DNA of 64,000 bases from Proteobacteria bacterium SG_bin4 (GTDB lineage: Bacteria > Pseudomonadota > Gammaproteobacteria > Burkholderiales > Nitrosomonadaceae), in contig LWDH01000002.1 of assembly GCA_002083395.1 (NCBI GenBank), forward strand, positions 1-64,000, in the 5' to 3' direction. The position numbers and the translations under genes were made by a program. This document shows, one piece after another, positions 60,437-64,000 of the stretch. Numbering within the stretch: the stretch's first letter is position 1; each line of letters begins with the position of its first letter. The notes below the pieces were generated by a model. The model was not told the origin of the DNA, did not search any database, and was given only the letters and a program-made list of their open reading frames with translations.

Positions 60437-61405
60437 ATGGCTTCCGATAACTTATTGAATTGGTTCAAAGCGCCGATTGTCAAACTGGGTCGGCGTTTAT
60501 TGGATGCGCTTGCGCATCGCATTGCCGCGCGGCTTCAAGCCGGGTTAATTCCAACTGCTGCTTCGCAGCCTGCGCTGCCCCTCCTGCCGGATACGGTGAT
60601 AGCGCTGGATTATCCGGTTCACCCGCGGGCACGTTGGGGCAATGCCTGGGGATTGCCGGCGCATGATGCCTTGGAAAAAATCATTTGGCGCAACGACAAA
60701 TCCATCATCGCGACCCTCGAAACGATTGCGGGTTATCGCGAGGATTTACGTAACATTCCCGCCCGTGCGCCGGAAGATCACGATACCCCGCGCTGGATCA
60801 ACGGCTGGTTGCCGGGATTGGATGGCGCCGCTTTGTATGCGTTGGTGCGGGAACGCCGCCCGGCGGTTTATTGGGAAGTCGGATCCGGCAATTCGACCCG
60901 CTTTGTGAAGCGGGCTATCGTGGATGGTAATTTGCCGACTCGTATTGTTTCGATCGATCCGTCGCCGCGGGCGGAAATTGACCGGCTTTGCGATGAGGTG
61001 TTGCGTGCGCCGCTGGAAGATATTTGCGCATTGCTGCAGGCCCGTATCTGTTCCGGCGATGTCTGCTTTATCGATTGTTCTCATCGCGCGTTCCAGAATA
61101 GCGATGTGACCGTTGCAATGCTGGAATTGCTACCATCGTTGCCGCCGGATGTGGTGATCGGCTTTCATGACATTTTTCTGCCGGATGATTATCCACCGGA
61201 ATGGGCAGGGCGGTATTACAACGAACAATACCTGCTCGCCATGTTCCTTCTCGGCGGCCATGCCGGTATGGAAATTATTCTGCCAGCGTGGGCTGCAAGC
61301 AGACGGCCGGTATTGGCCGCTAAAGTTGCATCGATCTGGGAAGGGGAGGAATTTGCCGAAGTCGAACGGCATGGCGATGCTTTTTGGCTGCGTTCACTCT
61401 CATGA
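60437..61405 (+). CDS. SAM-dependent methyltransferase-like protein
   Basis: The 322-residue protein has a class I methyltransferase core: VYWEVGSGNSTRFVKRAI near residue 146, TRIVSIDPSPRAEIDRL, then DVCFIDCSHRAF and VVIGFHDIFLPDDYP, resembling the methyltransferase-24 type often found near glycan genes. The N-terminal 130 residues are not recognised. The ATG at 60437 is chosen because the upstream extension runs into the repeat-bearing gap. Substrate unknown. It ends directly before the convergent msrB. Confidence 0.75.
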   Translation: MASDNLLNWFKAPIVKLGRRLLDALAHRIAARLQAGLIPTAASQPALPLLPDTVIALDYPVHPRARWGNAWGLPAHDALEKIIWRNDKSIIATLETIAGYREDLRNIPARAPEDHDTPRWINGWLPGLDGAALYALVRERRPAVYWEVGSGNSTRFVKRAIVDGNLPTRIVSIDPSPRAEIDRLCDEVLRAPLEDICALLQARICSGDVCFIDCSHRAFQNSDVTVAMLELLPSLPPDVVIGFHDIFLPDDYPPEWAGRYYNEQYLLAMFLLGGHAGMEIILPAWAASRRPVLAAKVASIWEGEEFAEVERHGDAFWLRSLS

Positions 61406-61924
61406 TCAACTTCTGAGCGCAGGCAACGGCTCGTCTTTGGGTACAAAATTGAGCGCATAACCGTTGTTGCACCAGCGTTCGCCGCGGGGTGGCGGGCCGT
61501 CTTTGAACACATGGCCTTGATGGCCGCCGCAGCGCGCGCAGTGGTATTCCGTGCGCGGTTTGATCAATTTGAAATCAAACTTGGTGGCGATATGGCCGGG
61601 AATCGGCTGGGTAAAACTGGGCCAGCCGGTCCAGCTTTCATATTTATGCGCGCTATCGAATAACGGCAGATAACAAGCGGCGCAAATAAACGTGCCTTCC
61701 CGGTCTTCATACACCAGATTGCTGGATTCCGGCCGTTCGGTGGCTTCTTCGAACAGGATCTCATACGCTCTGGGCGAGAGCAATTTGCGCCATTCTTCAT
61801 GGGGCTTGTTAAGCGGCTTAACCGGGCTGGCGGGTTCGCCAACCACGTTGCCGCGAAAACAAGCCGGAATCAGTGGTAATGCCGCTGCCAAGGCAAGCGT
61901 TTGTAACACGGTGCGTCGTTTCAT
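61406..61924 (-). CDS. msrB: Peptide-methionine (R)-S-oxide reductase, exported
   Basis: MsrB reduces methionine-R-sulfoxide in proteins. The 172-residue protein has a signal with KRRTVLQTLALAAALPLIPAC, either twin-arginine-like or a lipoprotein signal with Cys 22, so it works outside the cytoplasm. The domain keeps the zinc Cys pairs (CAAC and CARC), GWPSF, GHVFKDGPPPRGERWC with the catalytic Cys, and NNGYALNF where NSASL-F is usual. The stop is next to the methyltransferase stop (convergent). Confidence 0.92.
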   Translation of the reverse strand: MKRRTVLQTLALAAALPLIPACFRGNVVGEPASPVKPLNKPHEEWRKLLSPRAYEILFEEATERPESSNLVYEDREGTFICAACYLPLFDSAHKYESWTGWPSFTQPIPGHIATKFDFKLIKPRTEYHCARCGGHQGHVFKDGPPPRGERWCNNGYALNFVPKDEPLPALRS

Positions 61925-62113
61925 AAAATCTTCTCCAAATTTCCGGGGATGGCCGTTAGCGGCTCAAGCAACGGCATCGGGCATTATCGATAAATTCCAT
62001 TGGTACGGGGCTTGTGCGCTGCATTCAATCGTAACAGCATGCGTTTGTTTGTTGCCATTATAATGGCATCAACAGCGCTTCTTCGGCAATTCTCAACTCA
62101 ACTGGCCAACGCA

Positions 62114-62712
62114 ATGACTCAACACCGTTTTGACCAAGCAATCGCCCTGATCGATGCGGCGAATCGTGAAGACCCGAACCGGGAAACCTGCGGAGGGGAG
62201 GATTGGCCGAAAGAATTGCTGTATTCGCACCGCATGTCGGATATGCTCGAACGCTATGCGCCCGATGCCGATGACGCGATGAAACTGGCGGTGCGCGCGC
62301 AACATATCCGGCGCTGGAAATCACCGCGCAGCGATTATCCGATGGATCGCAAGGGCTATCACCAATGGCGTGCCGCGTTGAACCAATTTCATGCCGATAC
62401 TGTGGCCGGTTTGCTGACAAAGGCCGGATATGACGAGGCATTCATCACGCGCGTAGCGCAAACTGTCGGCAAAAAATCGCTGAAAGCCAATCCCGATACC
62501 CAGCTATTGGAAGACATTGCCGCGCTGGTTTTCCTCGAACACTACCTGCTCGACTTAGCAAGCATCCCGAGTACGACGAACAGAAATGGATCGATATCAT
62601 TCGTAAAATCTGGAACAAGATGTCAGCCCAGGCTCGGCAATTTGTACTGGATGTGCATATTGCGTTGCCGGATGCGATGGTTGGGTTGGTTAGGAAAACG
62701 GTAGATGAGTAA
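62114..62712 (+). pseudogene. DUF4202-family gene with a C-terminal frameshift
   Basis: The N-terminal frame reads HRFDQAIALIDAANREDPN, PKELLYSHRMSDMLERY, RAQHIRRWKSPRSDYPMDRK and ALVFLEHYLLDL, the DUF4202 pattern. At 62555-62557 the frame breaks: in the next frame the expected continuation KHPEYDEQKWIDIIRKIWNK runs to a stop at 62712. Loss of one base (probably a T giving DFSKHP) explains it. The open frame alone ends at 62704 with an unrelated tail. The start is uncertain (62063 is an alternative). The family has no known reaction. Confidence 0.75.
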
Positions 62713-62799
62713 TAGGTTATTCTCTTATATTACTTGGCTAACTTGCGATAAAGCTGCACATCGCTGGTGATTCCAAGCGTTAAAACTCCAAGGAGATCT

Positions 62800-63654
62800 A
62801 TGCACAACGAAGCTGAGATTATAGTAAATGCGATAGAAAGCTTGAGGCAGGAAGGTAATATTTTCAAAGATTACATATTCCCCATAGCTAGTGCTTTTTT
62901 TACATCATTACTGGGTGCTGGAATTGCTTACAAATCTTTTCGATACCAAGAAGATATAAAAATCGAAAAGGAAAAAATGGATATTGCTAATAAGTGGACG
63001 TTGCTCGTTGATGAAGCAAGGTCAAACCTTATCTCAATCAAACAAAATTATCATGGTAAGTTAACGGAAAACCCCATTCAAAGAGCGGCTGCCATACCAA
63101 CAATTCTATTTACCGCCAAACCTATCGTAGAGAACTATTCTCAGCTTTCCTTTTTGGTGCCAAAACAATCGAGTGACGAGTATCCAAGGTGGAGCCAAAT
63201 ACCAAGAATTAGAGCCATGATACATAACTACAACTATGTACAAGAGCTATGGTTAAAACGGAACGAAATTGAAAGGCCAATCAGAGAAAAAATTGTGCAA
63301 CAGTATTCTACAAAAGCATTTGTAAATGTCAGTCCTGAGCAAATATTTGAATGCGTAGGCGAGGCTAATTTCGCCTTGCTGGTTGACCTAACTGAGAAAG
63401 TTATAGCATTAACCGATGATTTGCTTGTTGAGTCAGATGACTTTCTGGCCAGTTTCCCGGTGTATGCAAAAACTCATATAAATTCAGAAAGACTCAAAAG
63501 GTATGGTTCTGTTTTGACCTATTCTAATAATGGAAATGAAAAACTACTGGCCATGCTACAAAAGTCTCCAAACACCGATTACTCATCGGTTATGGCTCTA
63601 TTTGGTGCAACCACTGACCAATTGAAACAACGATATTCAACTGGCTATGAGTAA
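62800..63654 (+). CDS. Membrane-anchored protein of unknown function
   Basis: The 284-residue protein starts at an ATG after a strong AAGGAG site. It has one or two hydrophobic segments (about residues 27-46, IFPIASAFFTSLLGAGIAY) followed by a basic/acidic helical region KIEKEKMDIANKW and a long, mostly helical, soluble domain. AT-rich codon use differs from the core genes, suggesting transfer. Similar N-terminal layouts (short tail, one helix, coiled helix) occur in accessory phage-defence-type proteins, but no family is recognised. Confidence 0.7.
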   Translation: MHNEAEIIVNAIESLRQEGNIFKDYIFPIASAFFTSLLGAGIAYKSFRYQEDIKIEKEKMDIANKWTLLVDEARSNLISIKQNYHGKLTENPIQRAAAIPTILFTAKPIVENYSQLSFLVPKQSSDEYPRWSQIPRIRAMIHNYNYVQELWLKRNEIERPIREKIVQQYSTKAFVNVSPEQIFECVGEANFALLVDLTEKVIALTDDLLVESDDFLASFPVYAKTHINSERLKRYGSVLTYSNNGNEKLLAMLQKSPNTDYSSVMALFGATTDQLKQRYSTGYE

Positions 63655-63709
63655 AGCTTTAACATGGTGTTCAAGTGGGGCGCGCTGAAGTTAGTCCATT
63701 AACTAGTAA

Positions 63710-63782
63710 GGTGCAATAAGCAAAGCACATTGCACCGTTCTTCAATACTTTTGATGGTGCAATGTCCTGCGGTTATTGCACC
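63710..63782. repeat. Palindromic repeat pair
   Basis: Two units, 63710-63736 and 63756-63782, each have GGTGCAAT at one end and ATTGCACC at the other, and the second is the near reverse complement of the first. Together they form a larger dyad in the gap before the partial antitoxin gene. REP-like extragenic repeat. Confidence 0.6.
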
Positions 63783-63916
63783 CTACTATTGACGGTAGCG
63801 ATGATAAAAAGGGTGGCAGGCGGTCATATCCGCCGGACTGCCAGATAACAACGAAATTGCCTACATCTAAACAATTGCTTGTGGCACTAACATATTGATA
63901 GCGTACAATCATTGCC

Positions 63917-64000
63917 ATGAAAAATATTTCCATTACCGACATTCTTCAATTACCGGTACAAGAACGAATCCGCCTCGTTGAGCTTATTTGGGATAGCGTT
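63917..64000 (+). CDS. Antitoxin of a ParE/RelE-type module, partial
   Basis: Twenty-eight codons from an ATG to the window edge read MKNISITDILQLPVQERI followed by RLVELIWDSV, the characteristic N terminus of the small addiction-module antitoxin family often paired with ParE/RelE-like toxins. The gene is cut by the window end, so the toxin cannot be seen. Confidence 0.75.
   Translation, partial: MKNISITDILQLPVQERIRLVELIWDSV

Overview
The window looks like a chromosomal segment of an ammonia-oxidising betaproteobacterium of the Nitrosomonas type. This is inferred from a homolog of the Nitrosomonas small metal-binding protein (SmbP), a CbbY sugar-phosphate phosphatase typical of Calvin-cycle autotrophs, three PEP-CTERM exoproteins, moderate GC, and betaproteobacterial gene orders such as lptCAB-rpoN-hpf-ptsN-hprK. 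No rRNA, CRISPR array or replication origin was seen. One tRNA (Pro, anticodon GGG) is present.

Layout. 1-8.8 kb: translation block thrS-infC-rpmI-rplT-pheS-pheT-ihfA-merR, then tRNA-Pro. 8.8-16.2 kb: surE-pcm-nlpD on plus, then minus-strand nadA, clsB-like, sua5, cbbY and smbP. 16.3-22.3 kb: LPS transport and nitrogen-PTS block lptC-lptA-lptB-rpoN-hpf-ptsN-hprK, then ubiX. 22.3-27.6 kb: minus-strand repair and envelope genes (5-FTHF cyclo-ligase, mutY, rof, lytic transglycosylase, lipoprotein, prmB). 27.7-28.3 kb: an intact IS200-type element. 28.3-33.9 kb: tadA, L,D-transpeptidase, a LysM/FecR exoprotein coupled to a CHASE2-PAS-GGDEF-EAL protein. 33.9-39.4 kb: ppk, a soluble sugar dehydrogenase and a TonB-dependent receptor on minus.

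39.4-64 kb is accessory DNA. It holds a ParD-like/zeta toxin-antitoxin pair, a lone KAP-type P-loop NTPase, a SGNH-like protein, a repeat-domain lipoprotein, and an ATP-grasp/GNAT/DapF-like group followed by a ketosynthase and acyl carrier protein with their own strong promoter. Then come a nuclease-like gene broken by an in-frame TGA, MazEF, a lipase-like lipoprotein, three PEP-CTERM genes, a UDG-like/amidohydrolase/hemerythrin group, a serralysin-type protease, msrB, a frameshifted DUF4202 gene, a low-GC membrane gene and a truncated antitoxin at the right edge.

The region is rich in small non-coding repeats. Two 143-bp inverted-repeat elements share an internal core but carry different terminal repeats. 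A third 149-bp family has one complete copy and at least one left-end copy. A hairpin repeat occurs twice around a PEP-CTERM gene. Several sit at gene ends, with neighbouring stop codons inside or next to the repeat.

The best candidates for something new are the ATP-grasp/GNAT/DapF-like plus KS/ACP group (44.6-49.1 kb), the overlapping UDG-like/amidohydrolase pair (54.8-57.3 kb), the KAP NTPase beside the toxin-antitoxin pair, and the paired 143-bp elements. Functions for these are inference; no searches were run.
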